From Acidobacteriota bacterium (GTDB lineage: Bacteria > Acidobacteriota > Thermoanaerobaculia > Multivoradales > J023): a stretch of DNA of 64,000 nt. Position 1 is the stretch's first letter; each line of letters starts with the position of its first letter. Of the stretch, positions 16,627-25,026 are shown piece by piece. Both the position numbers and the translations under genes were made by a program. Where the stretch lies: contig JAJCXR010000032.1 of NCBI GenBank assembly GCA_029263315.1, positions 62,001 to 126,000 of the forward strand, given 5' to 3'. The notes below the pieces were generated by a model, which worked only from the letters and a program-made list of their open reading frames with translations, ran no database searches and had not been told where the DNA came from.

Positions 16627-19043
16627 ATCTCGACGCCTGGCGTCGGGCCAACGAGCTCTTCGAGCAGATGGTGGACCTTGCACCGGCCGAACGGCAAGCC
16701 CTTCTCGATAGGGCTTGCGGCGATGGGACCCGTGGCGACCTCGACCTGCGCCAGGCGGTGGAGCAGCGCTTACGCACCGACGCCGAGGCTGAGAGGATGG
16801 GCTTCCTCGCCCAACCCATCGTCTCGACGCCACCGGGCATGCCCGCCGACGGAGCCGCCCGCCAGTCGACGCCGCCCGAGTCCCTCGGCCCCTACCGCAT
16901 CTTGCATGCCATCGGCCAAGGAGGCATGGGAACGGTCTATGCCGCAGAACGGGACGACGACGCCTTCCACCGTAGGGTAGCGATCAAGGTCATTACCGCC
17001 GGTACGGAAAACCGAGAGATCGTGCGGCGCATGCAGACCGAGCGTCGCATCCTGGCCTTGCTCGAGCACCCCAATATCGCCCGCATCTATGACGCCGGAG
17101 CCAGTGAGGACGGCCTGCCCTACTTCGTCATGGAGCACGTGGACGGGGAGCCCATCGACACCTACTGCAGCCGCCAAGGCTGCAGTATCGAAGAGAGGGT
17201 GGTTCTGCTCCACAAGGTCTGTGCGGCGGTGGACTATGCCAACCGCAACCTGGTCGTGCATCGAGATCTCAAACCGTCCAATATCCTGGTCACCGCCGAC
17301 GGCGAGCCCAAGTTGCTCGATTTCGGTATTGCCAAGCTTCTCGCCGACGGCGGGCAGGTGGCGGACGCTGCAGCGCAATCACGGCAAACCACCGTTCCTT
17401 GGCACCAACGGTTGTCCCTCAACTACGCCAGCCCGGAGCAGATCCGCGGCCAGGCCATCTCCACCGCCAGCGACGTCTATGCCCTCGGCGTCCTGCTCTT
17501 TCAACTGCTCACCGGCGGCCTACCCAGAATCCTCGACGGTCTGTCCCCCTGGCAGGCCGAGCAACGCCTGACCTCCTCCGAGCCCCCCAGGCCGAGCACC
17601 GCGGTCGGCGAGGGCGAAGCGGAGATGGCGGCGATGCCGGGGAACCCTCGCCAAGTATCGAGTCGACTGCGGGGGGACCTCGATTCCATCGTGCTCAAGG
17701 CGCTGCGTACCGATGCACAAGCCCGCTATCCATCCGCCGCCCTCCTGGCCGAGGACCTCGACAACTACCTCCACGGCTTTCCGGTTGGCGCCCATCGGGG
17801 ATCGTGGCGCTATCGCAGCGGTAAATTCCTGCGCCGTTATCGATTGGCGGCGTTGCTGGCCACTTCAGCTCTCCTCTTCGCCGGCGCCTTCGTCGTGACA
17901 TTGATGGTGTCGTCCCACAACCTGGCCCGCGGTCAAGAGCGCTTGCTGCTGGAGCAAAGTAAGCTCGAGCAAATCCTCGCCCTGTTCCTGACCGTCTTCG
18001 AAGGGGCCGGGCCCTACATCTCGGAGGGTGTCGACCTGACCGTCCGCCAAGCGGTGGATCGCCACGTGGACAGCTTCGACGAGGGCCTCGAGGGGCAGCC
18101 CGCCGTGCAAGCGGCGGTGCTGTCGACCCTGGGCTGGGTCTACCTCGACCTCGGAGAGTTGGACAAGGCCCTCGGCTTTCACCAGCGCGCCTTGACGCTG
18201 CGCCGTAACCTGGAGGACAACAGCAGCGAGGTGGCCGAGAGCCTCGATGGCATCGCGGCCACCCTGCGCGAGCAGGCTAAGCTCGACCGATCAGATGCGC
18301 TGAGCGCCGAAGCGATCGAGATCTACCGCAGCTTGCCGGATGTGGCGCCCCACCATCTTCTGCGCAGCCTCAACAACCGGGTCACCCTCCATTGTTGGCG
18401 CAACGAATGGCAGGCCGCCGACCCACTGTCGCAGGAAGCCCTGAGCCTGAGTCGAACGGCGGTCGAGGAAAGTCATCCGGAGGTCTCGAAGGCCCTCATC
18501 CAACGGGCCCAAGTGCTCAACAACCTGGGCGAAGCGACGGCAGCCCGTCAGCTCTTTCTCGAAGCCGAGGCCTCCTATGCCCGCCGCTTCGGCCCCAACC
18601 ATCCGGTGATGGCCGTCTTGTACAACGAATTGGGCCGCCTCGAGCTGCAAGAGGACCGACCCGAGGCGGCCGTCGACTACTGGCGACAAGCCGACGCACA
18701 ATACGCCGCAGCCTTTGGTGAAGACTTTTACGACCGGGTCATCCCGCTGACCAATCTCGGTAGCACGCTGGCTCGCCTCGGGCGGACCCCTGCGGCCGAA
18801 GCCGCCCTGCGCGATGCCCTCCACGTGGCGGTGAGCTCACCGGCCCTGGGACCCGAGCACGAGATCCGCTATTTCGGCCAACCGGCCATCGCCTTGGGCA
18901 AGCTCCTGACCGCAACCGATCGCTGCCCCGAGGTGATCTCCCTACTGGGCTCCAAGCTCGACGCCTGGCGAACCCAGGGCTCCACCAGCTCCATCGTGCC
19001 AAAGGCCACGGCCCTGGTGGAGGCATGTCGCGACCGGGTTTGA
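16623..19043 (+). CDS. Transmembrane Ser/Thr protein kinase with TPR sensor
   Basis: 806-residue Hanks-type kinase. The first 80 residues are a helical extension. The kinase domain spans about 88-385: glycine loop IGQGGMGTVYAA, catalytic HRDLKPSN near 213, LLDFGIAKLL near 233 and YASPEQIRG. One membrane helix (LAALLATSALLFAGAFVVTL, about 410-430) is followed by an outer part of about 370 residues with tetratricopeptide-like repeats (LGWVYLDLGELDKALGFHQR, then LDNLGEAT-type units). This is the WD/TPR-kinase layout common in Acidobacteriota. It is translated from an ATGA overlap with the sigma factor gene. Its signal and targets are not known. Confidence 0.92.
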   Translation: MNLDAWRRANELFEQMVDLAPAERQALLDRACGDGTRGDLDLRQAVEQRLRTDAEAERMGFLAQPIVSTPPGMPADGAARQSTPPESLGPYRILHAIGQGGMGTVYAAERDDDAFHRRVAIKVITAGTENREIVRRMQTERRILALLEHPNIARIYDAGASEDGLPYFVMEHVDGEPIDTYCSRQGCSIEERVVLLHKVCAAVDYANRNLVVHRDLKPSNILVTADGEPKLLDFGIAKLLADGGQVADAAAQSRQTTVPWHQRLSLNYASPEQIRGQAISTASDVYALGVLLFQLLTGGLPRILDGLSPWQAEQRLTSSEPPRPSTAVGEGEAEMAAMPGNPRQVSSRLRGDLDSIVLKALRTDAQARYPSAALLAEDLDNYLHGFPVGAHRGSWRYRSGKFLRRYRLAALLATSALLFAGAFVVTLMVSSHNLARGQERLLLEQSKLEQILALFLTVFEGAGPYISEGVDLTVRQAVDRHVDSFDEGLEGQPAVQAAVLSTLGWVYLDLGELDKALGFHQRALTLRRNLEDNSSEVAESLDGIAATLREQAKLDRSDALSAEAIEIYRSLPDVAPHHLLRSLNNRVTLHCWRNEWQAADPLSQEALSLSRTAVEESHPEVSKALIQRAQVLNNLGEATAARQLFLEAEASYARRFGPNHPVMAVLYNELGRLELQEDRPEAAVDYWRQADAQYAAAFGEDFYDRVIPLTNLGSTLARLGRTPAAEAALRDALHVAVSSPALGPEHEIRYFGQPAIALGKLLTATDRCPEVISLLGSKLDAWRTQGSTSSIVPKATALVEACRDRV

Positions 19044-19160
19044 GAAAAAACAACCGGGGCTGATACCAATCTCGCGTCGATTGCGCGTAACCAATGAACG
19101 CGTCATAGAGAACGGTCCTGGCGGCACACTCGCCAGTCCCATCTAGCGAAGGAGGTCGAG

Positions 19161-19505
19161 TTGAAAACGATCCTATTGGCCATGGTTTGGATGACGCTTG
19201 TGGTCTTGACGGCGACACAACAACCCGCGGCATCACAGCCCCCATCATCACAGCCCCCATCATCACAGTCCCCGACATCTCAACCCCCGACATCTCAACC
19301 CTCAGCATCCGGGCGGACCGCCCAAACCTCCGAGGGGACTTGGGTCGATCCCACGCCGTTTCCGCTTTGTGGACCGAGGCTGGCTTGCGCTCAGTTCATA
19401 GATCCTGAAGGCCCTAACGACGGTACCTTCTGTTGCATCCCCTGGGGCGCCGTCGGCTCGAGCTCGTTCAGCGCCTGCAAGTTCCGCGTCGAGGGTCCGA
19501 GATGA
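19161..19505 (+). CDS. Small exported Pro/Ser-repeat peptide with C-terminal cysteines
   Basis: 114 residues. A signal peptide covers the first 20 (MKTILLAMVWMTLVVLTATQ). A low-complexity stretch of SQPPS/SQPPT pentapeptides follows, then a C-terminal module of about 55 residues with five Cys (PLCGPRLAC, TFCCIPW, SACKF). TTG at 19161 is chosen because AAGGAGGTCGAG stands directly before it. The stop overlaps the thioredoxin start (ATGA), so this precursor and a membrane thioredoxin are translationally coupled. The cysteine module could be a disulfide-bonded peptide processed or reduced by that thioredoxin. No family recognised. Confidence 0.7.
   Translation: MKTILLAMVWMTLVVLTATQQPAASQPPSSQPPSSQSPTSQPPTSQPSASGRTAQTSEGTWVDPTPFPLCGPRLACAQFIDPEGPNDGTFCCIPWGAVGSSSFSACKFRVEGPR
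19221..19310 (+). repeat. Six 15-bp units inside the exported peptide gene
   Basis: Six adjacent 15-bp units, such as CAGCCCCCATCATCA, in frame and encoding the SQPPS/SQPPT stretch between the signal peptide and the cysteine module. Confidence 0.9.
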
Positions 19506-20086
19506 CCGCCGCCCGTTGGCAGAGGCTCTCCACGAAAGCGTACGGTCTCTTCTTGCACCTTTCCCTGGTGGCGCTGGCCGTCTTCACGTTGCTCCTGGTG
19601 CGCGACAACCGACAGCTTCGATCGCAAAACGCGCCGCCCGAAGTTGCGCAGCTGGCGGTCGACCGCATCGTCGAACCGGTGGCGGTGACCGGTTTGGACG
19701 GCATCTCGCGTACCTTGGAATGGAATACATCCGGCCCGGATCGTCTACTGCTGGTTTTCACCACCTCTTGCCCCGCCTGCCTGCAGAATCAAGTCGCTTG
19801 GCGGTCATTGCACGCCGCCCTGGACGACGATGTCGAGATCATCGGCATCAGTCTGGACGGCCCCGCAGCAACCCAAACCTACCGCGAGGCTCAGGACTTG
19901 ACCTTCGAGGTGGTAATGGCCAGCGATCGTCAGGCGTTCACGGCGGCCTACGGCATCTCAGCCGTACCCACGACCTTTCACATCGACGGTGACGGGCGCA
20001 TCCAAGGGGTGTGGCGAGGTGGCCTGTCCGCCGATCAGATCGCGGAAGTCGAGGCCGTCGCGTCGCGCTCCCAAGATCTGGGTTAG
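19502..20086 (+). CDS. Membrane-anchored thioredoxin-like (TlpA/redoxin) protein
   Basis: 194 residues. An uncleaved N-terminal membrane helix (GLFLHLSLVALAVFTLLLV, about 15-33) anchors a thioredoxin-fold domain on the outer face of the cytoplasmic membrane. The redox motif is TTSCPACLQNQ (CPAC near residue 95) and the cis-Pro loop is GISAVPTTFHIDGDG near 160. Such TlpA/MauD-like proteins reduce or isomerise disulfides in exported proteins. It is coupled by ATGA to the upstream cysteine peptide gene, and another cysteine-rich exported peptide lies 226 bases downstream, which suggests a dedicated substrate. No DsbD/CcdA-like electron donor is in this window. Confidence 0.88.
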   Translation: MTAARWQRLSTKAYGLFLHLSLVALAVFTLLLVRDNRQLRSQNAPPEVAQLAVDRIVEPVAVTGLDGISRTLEWNTSGPDRLLLVFTTSCPACLQNQVAWRSLHAALDDDVEIIGISLDGPAATQTYREAQDLTFEVVMASDRQAFTAAYGISAVPTTFHIDGDGRIQGVWRGGLSADQIAEVEAVASRSQDLG

Positions 20087-20170
20087 CCGTCGAGACTGAG
20101 TTGGGCCCTTGAGGCTTCAGAAAAGCTTCGGAAAAACAGCCTCGGAGCGACCCAAGCTCCGTTCCCCCTA

Positions 20171-20282
20171 GAAACTGTCCAAGGAAGACACTGCCTAAGA
20201 AGACACTGTCCAGGAAAGACACTTGTCCAGGAAAGACACTGTCCAGTAAAGACACTGTCCAGGAAAGACACTGTCCAGGAAA
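20171..20282 (+). repeat. Intergenic 16-bp tandem repeat, seven copies
   Basis: Seven tandem copies of GACACTGTCCAGGAAA. The first two are degenerate (GAAACTGTCCAAGGAA, GACACTGCCTAAGAA), one has an extra T, and three are identical. They fill the space between the thioredoxin gene and the small cysteine-rich peptide gene, ending 30 bases before its ATG. There are no spacers, so this is not a CRISPR array. It could be a variable region affecting expression of the downstream peptide. Confidence 0.9.
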
Positions 20283-20312
20283 TCAACGATCACCTATGGA
20301 AAGAGGAAACCC

Positions 20313-20582
20313 ATGAACCAGAAACTGATTGTCAAAACGATGTTTGCCTTCGCCCTAGCCACCATCATGTGGATCGCCGGCGCCGACATGGTGCAGGCCA
20401 AGGCAATACCGCAATACCCCGCCTGCCCGACCAACCAGTGCCCGCTGGGGGGGGGCGCCTCCCAATACAGCTACTCCCACCAATGCAGGATCTACACCAG
20501 CCCCGATTGTTATTGGGAGTGCAAGGTCTACACCAACGGTACCGACACCTGTAAGGACTATTGTATTTTCCAAGGTCCCTGA
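20313..20582 (+). CDS. Small exported cysteine-rich peptide
   Basis: 89 residues. A signal peptide occupies the first 30 (a hydrophobic ALATIMWIAGADMVQA, probable cut after QA-K). The mature part of about 58 residues has seven Cys and several Tyr/Pro: PACPTNQCP, QCRIYTSPDCYWECK, DTCKDYCIF. This is dense enough for three disulfide bonds. AGAGG stands eight bases before the ATG. There is no recognised family and no lipobox. It follows the membrane thioredoxin gene and a 16-bp repeat. The odd Cys number would leave one thiol free for an intermolecular bond or modification. Confidence 0.7.
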   Translation: MNQKLIVKTMFAFALATIMWIAGADMVQAKAIPQYPACPTNQCPLGGGASQYSYSHQCRIYTSPDCYWECKVYTNGTDTCKDYCIFQGP

Positions 20583-20680
20583 TACTCGTCGGGTCGCTTC
20601 CGAGGCTGACGCACGTCCAACTCCTTGGGCGTGCGTTTTGGTGTCTCGGCGAAGGCTACACCAGCTGCCAGCCGGCGGGC

Positions 20681-21055
20681 TCAAAGGCGCGCTTTGGCCC
20701 CTAAGGCATAGCCCTCGACGGTGACCTCCACCGTCGCCCCCGGGGGAATCGGCCATCCATCGAGCTTGAGCCAACCCACCTCCAATACCTGACGCGGTGC
20801 CAAGCTCGGCTCGAAGTGCTCCTTGGCCTCGCCGCCCTCCGGCCCTTCGATGCGGATGCGGACCTCTTGCAACGATTTCTCCGAGGTATTGGTGATCAGC
20901 ACGATGATGCCCTGGCCTATTTTCGACTCCCGCTGCCCGACGGATACGGGTGGCTGCAACCGGCAACCGCTCAGCAGCAATCCGAGCATCAACAACAGGC
21001 AACAGCCACCGACCGTGACACGGCCCGGGGTCCTCACCGTCATCGCCGGTTTCAT
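20681..21055 (-). CDS. Small lipoprotein, unknown function
   Basis: 124 residues with a lipoprotein signal peptide: basic N-terminus, hydrophobic LLLMLGLL and lipobox LLSGC (Cys near residue 31). The mature domain of about 90 residues is predicted to be a beta sandwich: IIVLITNTSEKSLQEVRIRI followed by a glycine-rich turn and VEVTVEGYALGAKA. This resembles FxLYD-like or periplasmic chaperone-type beta domains in pattern only. The ATG overlaps the tatD stop (ATGA), so it is the last gene of the metG-tatD unit. No link to those enzymes is evident beyond coupling. Confidence 0.7.
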   Translation of the reverse strand: MKPAMTVRTPGRVTVGGCCLLLMLGLLLSGCRLQPPVSVGQRESKIGQGIIVLITNTSEKSLQEVRIRIEGPEGGEAKEHFEPSLAPRQVLEVGWLKLDGWPIPPGATVEVTVEGYALGAKARL

Positions 21056-21882
21056 CGGCGGGCCTCGCCGCTGTTATCAGTCGTCTCGGCGGCGGCGCGC
21101 TGGAATAGGCGAAAGAAATTGGCGTTGGTTTGCTCGGCGGCCGCGGCGGCGTCGAGCTTCAACTCTTGGGCCAGGCGCTGCAATACCTCCACCACATAGG
21201 CGGGCCGGTTGGGTTTGCCTCGGTAGGGCACCGGCGCCAAGTACGGGGTGTCCGTTTCCACCAACAGCTGCTCGACGGGGGCGATGGGTATCACTTCCCG
21301 CACGTTGTCTGCCCGCGGAAAGGTGAGCATGCCGGAGAGGCCCAGGTAGAAACCGCGGTCCAGGAGCTCTCGGGCCATCTCAGTACCGGCGCAGTAGGAA
21401 TGGAAGTCGGCCCGCAGGGCACCAAAGGCGGGCTCACGGACCACCTCGAGCATTTCCTGGTCGCTGTCGCGATTGTGCACGATGACCGGCAGGTCGTGGT
21501 CGATGGCGATTTGCCACTGCTCCCTCAGGGCTCGAAATTGATCCTCCCGCGGCGAGTGGTCATAGTGGAAGTCGAGCCCGCACTCCCCCACCGCCACGAC
21601 CCGATCTTCCTTCAGCAGCTCCGCCAAACGCTTGCCGTGCCCCGGCTGCCAGGTGGAGGCCGAGTGAGGGTGGACGCCCAGGGCGCACCACATGTCGTCG
21701 TGCCGTTGGCAAAGGGTGAGGATCTCTTCGGCATCCTCCAACTCGATGGCGGGCACCAGGAAACCCTGCACCCCGCGTTGCCGGGCGGCGTCGATGACGG
21801 CGTCCCGTTCGTCCGACGGCAGGGTGTGCAAATGGCAGTGGGAATCGATGGGGCCAACGCCCCGCAGCTGCGCCGGGCTCAT
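21052..21882 (-). CDS. tatD: TatD-family metal-dependent deoxyribonuclease
   Basis: 276-residue TIM-barrel hydrolase of the TatD family (3'-5' DNase activity in E. coli TatD; proposed roles in DNA repair or quality control). Metal ligands are seen in IDSHCHLH near residue 13, the conserved Glu in VGECGLDFHY near 98, PVIVHNRDSD near 135, the SYC segment with its His near 160, and the terminal Asp in LLVETDTPYLAP near 210. It sits between metG and a lipoprotein gene with four-base overlaps at both ends. metG-tatD is a common pairing in bacteria. Confidence 0.95.
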   Translation of the reverse strand: MSPAQLRGVGPIDSHCHLHTLPSDERDAVIDAARQRGVQGFLVPAIELEDAEEILTLCQRHDDMWCALGVHPHSASTWQPGHGKRLAELLKEDRVVAVGECGLDFHYDHSPREDQFRALREQWQIAIDHDLPVIVHNRDSDQEMLEVVREPAFGALRADFHSYCAGTEMARELLDRGFYLGLSGMLTFPRADNVREVIPIAPVEQLLVETDTPYLAPVPYRGKPNRPAYVVEVLQRLAQELKLDAAAAAEQTNANFFRLFQRAAAETTDNSGEARR

Positions 21883-23897
21883 CGCACCTTGGTGCCGGGG
21901 GGAACCGCCCGTTGGGGGTGCAAGAGCACCGGTTGCCCGCTTTCGGAGGCGGCCAAAACCATGCCGTTGGACTCGACGCCCATCAACTTGGCCGGTTTCA
22001 GATTGGCCACCACCACCACTTGCTTGCCCACCAACTCCTCGGGGGCGTAGGCCTTGGCGATACCGGCCACCACCGTCCGCTTCTCGGGCTCACCGATCTC
22101 CACCGTCAGCTTGAGCAACTTGTTGGACTTGGGGACCGGCTCGGCGGCTTCGATGGTGGCGACCCGCAGCTCAGTGGCGAAGAACTGCTCGATGTCGATG
22201 GTGTCGGCCCTCGGGCCGGGCGCCGCCGGGATGGGTGTCGCCGGGCTGGGCGTCGCCGGGCTAGGCGCGGATGTTTCGCCGTCGGACGGGGTAGGGGTCT
22301 TATCTTGCAAGGTCGTCTCCTTGTTGGATGCTTTGGCCGGGGTGGACGGTGCCACCTCGGCATTGGCCAAGTAGGCCTTTTTGTCGATGCGCGGAAAAAT
22401 CGGTGAGACGGCGGGCAGCTCGCTGCCGGTCGGTAGCTCGCCCCATTCGAGGGCGGTCCCTTGGCCTTCGGCGAGGCCCAGAGCCCGCAAGACTTCGGGG
22501 GCCTTCTCCGGCAGCAGGGGCAACAACGCCGCCGCCACCAAGCGCACCGCTTCCAAGCTTTGCCACAGCACCTGCGACACCTGCGGCAGGGCTTCGGGGT
22601 CCTTGAGCTTCTTCCAAGGCTCGTTGGCCACCAAATACTGGTTGGTCTCGGCGAGGATCTTCCACAGGCTCTCTAAGGCCCGTTGAAAGGCGTACGCTTC
22701 CATGTGCTGTTGGTACGACGCCAAATGCTCTTCGGCGGCGGCGCGCAGACCGTCACCGGGGGTCGGCGGCAGACGGCCGTCGAAGGCCCGCCGCGACAGG
22801 GTGACCAGGCGGCTGACCGTATTGCCGAGATCGTTGGCCAGGTCACTGTTGTAGCGATCGATGAAGCCTTCGTCCGAGAAGCTGGCATCCTGCCCGAAGA
22901 CCATGTCCCGCAGCAGGAAGTAGCGCAGGCTATCGATGCCGAAGGCGGCCACCAGATCGTCGGGCCGCACCACATTGCCCACCGATTTCGAGATTTTCTG
23001 CTGGTCCCGCAGCCACCAGCCATGGGCCACCACCTGGGTCGGCAAGGGCAAACCCGCCGACATCAGGAAGGCCGGCCAGTAGACCGCATGGAAGCGCAGG
23101 ATGTCCTTGCCCACCAGATGCACCCTCGGGCTGTCCCCCTGCCAGTACTGGTCGTAGAGCTCGGTGGCTTTCCCTTGGCGACCGAAACCCAAGGCGCTGA
23201 GGTAGTTGGTCAAAGCGTCGAGCCAGACGTACACCGTTTGCCCCGGATGGCCAGGGAAGGCAATGCCCCAGTCCAACTGGCTACGGCTCACCGACAGATC
23301 CCGCAGACCCGAAGCGACAAACTGGCGCACTTCGTTGAGCCGGCTCTCCGGCTGCACGCAACCTTCCCGACCGTCGTACCACTCGAGCAAGGCATCTTGG
23401 TACTTGGAGAGGCGGAAGAAAATATTCTCCTCGGATCGCCGTTCCACCGGCCGTTCGTGCACCGGGCAGAGCTCGCCGGGTTGCAGCTCCTTGTCGGTGT
23501 AGAAGGCCTCACAGGACGAGCAGTACCAGCCCTCGTGATGGCTGGTGTAGAAGTCGCCATTGGCTTCGATCCGCCGAATCATTTCTTCGACACCGAGGCG
23601 GTGGCGCTCTTCGGTGGTGCGGATGAAGTCGTCGTGCGAAATGGAGAAATCCTGCCACAGGCTGTGGTAGCGGGACACCACCTCATCGGCCAGTTGCAAG
23701 GGGGCAATGCCCCGCTTTTCAGCGGCCCGTTCGATGTTCTGGCCGTGCTCGTCCGTGCCGGTGAGGAAATAGACCTCATCACCCTTGCTGCGACGATAGC
23801 GGGCCACCGTATCGGCCACCAAGGTGGTGTAAATATGTCCGATGTGGGGATGATCGTTGACGTAGTAGATGGGCGTCGTGATGTAAAAACGACTCAT
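21879..23897 (-). CDS. metG: Methionyl-tRNA synthetase
   Basis: 672-residue class I synthetase that charges tRNA-Met. The HIGH motif is HPHIGH near residue 16 and the KMSKS-type motif is KISKS near 300. A zinc knuckle (CSSCEAFY, then GELCPVH) lies around 125-150. The anticodon-binding helical domain follows. A long Pro/Ala/Thr linker (about 515-565) leads to the C-terminal Trbp111-like tRNA-binding/dimerisation domain (from about 570, RVATIEAAEPVPKSNKLLKL). The linker is partly a 15-bp minisatellite at 22222-22266 giving three Pro/Ala-Thr pentapeptide units. GAGG precedes the ATG by eight bases. tatD is coupled downstream. Confidence 0.97.
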   Translation of the reverse strand: MSRFYITTPIYYVNDHPHIGHIYTTLVADTVARYRRSKGDEVYFLTGTDEHGQNIERAAEKRGIAPLQLADEVVSRYHSLWQDFSISHDDFIRTTEERHRLGVEEMIRRIEANGDFYTSHHEGWYCSSCEAFYTDKELQPGELCPVHERPVERRSEENIFFRLSKYQDALLEWYDGREGCVQPESRLNEVRQFVASGLRDLSVSRSQLDWGIAFPGHPGQTVYVWLDALTNYLSALGFGRQGKATELYDQYWQGDSPRVHLVGKDILRFHAVYWPAFLMSAGLPLPTQVVAHGWWLRDQQKISKSVGNVVRPDDLVAAFGIDSLRYFLLRDMVFGQDASFSDEGFIDRYNSDLANDLGNTVSRLVTLSRRAFDGRLPPTPGDGLRAAAEEHLASYQQHMEAYAFQRALESLWKILAETNQYLVANEPWKKLKDPEALPQVSQVLWQSLEAVRLVAAALLPLLPEKAPEVLRALGLAEGQGTALEWGELPTGSELPAVSPIFPRIDKKAYLANAEVAPSTPAKASNKETTLQDKTPTPSDGETSAPSPATPSPATPIPAAPGPRADTIDIEQFFATELRVATIEAAEPVPKSNKLLKLTVEIGEPEKRTVVAGIAKAYAPEELVGKQVVVVANLKPAKLMGVESNGMVLAASESGQPVLLHPQRAVPPGTKVR

Positions 23898-24110
23898 GGC
23901 AATGCCTCGGAGGGAAAAATTCGGCGATCTATTGTCGAAAAACGCTGTTGTCGAACACGGTGACCGAAAGTCGGTGATCGATGCGTATGGGCGGAGGTCG
24001 AGGGTCCCGGTCGACGGCGGTAGCCGTCCGCCCCAGCCCTGATGGTACCAGAGAGGACGGCCTGCGGCTCACCCCCTGTCGGCTTCAGCGGCCCGCTTCG
24101 GCCGCCAACT

Positions 24111-25013
24111 TCAGTGGCGCATCAGGTCTTGCATGTCAAAAACATATTGACTGCCGCAGAAGGCACATTCGGCCCGGCAATGGCCGCTGTCGTCGCAGGC
24201 CTCCAAGAGCTCTTCACTGCTCAGGGTTTCGAGGCTGGCGCGCAATCTCTCGGCGCTGCAGCGGCAGCGATAGCGCAACGGGTAGCGCTCCAGCTCTTGG
24301 CGATCGAAGCCTGCGAACAGGACATCCAGGAGGCCATCGCTGCCTTGGCTCGCCAGCACGGAGCTGATGTCACCCCCCAGACCGTTGATATTGCGCTCCA
24401 GACTCGTCAAGACGTCTTCCGGCACGCCGGGGAAAGCCTCCACCAACAGGCCTCCGGCCGCCACAACGCCCTGCGGCCCAGGCAGGACACCGAGCAAGAC
24501 GGCGGAACGGATCTGCTGACTCTGCTCCAAGAAATGAACCAGGTCGGTGCCGATCTCGCCGTCCACCAATTCCACTTGGCTGGCGTACCGTTCCCCTTGG
24601 CTCTCACGGATCACTTGCAGCAAACCCGCACCCACCGCAGGCCCCAGATTCAAGGCTCCGGATTCGGGAGTCGGCAGCTTAGGGTTGCCCACCAACCCGC
24701 GCAGGTCGCCCTGCTCATCGATCTCGGCGATCACTTTGCCCAAGGGCCCATCACCACGGACCTCGAAGAGCAGCTGGCCGGGGCTCTTGGTGGTGAAGCG
24801 GAAGAGCAGCGCCACCGAGGCCAAGGCTCGCCCCATGGCCACCGCCGCCAAGGGGGATAGGTCGAGGCGCCGGCGCACCTCCTCGACGGGGCCCCCGATA
24901 TCCACCAGGGCCCACCTCAGGTCACCGTTGGCGGCAACTCCAAGACGCAGCTCCCCGGCAGCAGCGGTGTCGCTCTGCGGAGGATTCTCAGTGCTTTTTT
25001 TGGATGTATCCAT
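24111..25013 (-). CDS. hslO: Hsp33 redox-regulated chaperone
   Basis: About 300 residues. Hsp33 is a cytoplasmic holdase switched on by oxidation and unfolding. The core domain has LRWALVDIGGPVEEVR, GPLGKVIAEID, VELVDGEIGTDLVHFLEQS and an arginine-linked middle. The C-terminal zinc switch is CRC (near residue 248) and AECAFCGSQY (near 282), the CxC plus CxxC arrangement of the family. ATG at 25013 is 13 bases after the radC stop; an in-frame GTG at 25040 would overlap radC and is possible because no clear ribosome site marks the ATG. A poly-T run near 24997 falls in its first codons. Confidence 0.95.
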   Translation of the reverse strand: MDTSKKSTENPPQSDTAAAGELRLGVAANGDLRWALVDIGGPVEEVRRRLDLSPLAAVAMGRALASVALLFRFTTKSPGQLLFEVRGDGPLGKVIAEIDEQGDLRGLVGNPKLPTPESGALNLGPAVGAGLLQVIRESQGERYASQVELVDGEIGTDLVHFLEQSQQIRSAVLLGVLPGPQGVVAAGGLLVEAFPGVPEDVLTSLERNINGLGGDISSVLASQGSDGLLDVLFAGFDRQELERYPLRYRCRCSAERLRASLETLSSEELLEACDDSGHCRAECAFCGSQYVFDMQDLMRH

Positions 25014-25026
25014 GACGGCGCGAACA

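Noticed and set aside
20171..20282. CRISPR array
   Set aside because: Repeats are 16 bp and adjacent with no unique spacers; no cas genes nearby.
22683..23963. 426-codon plus-strand frame antisense to metG
   Set aside because: No recognisable domain; metG is unambiguous.
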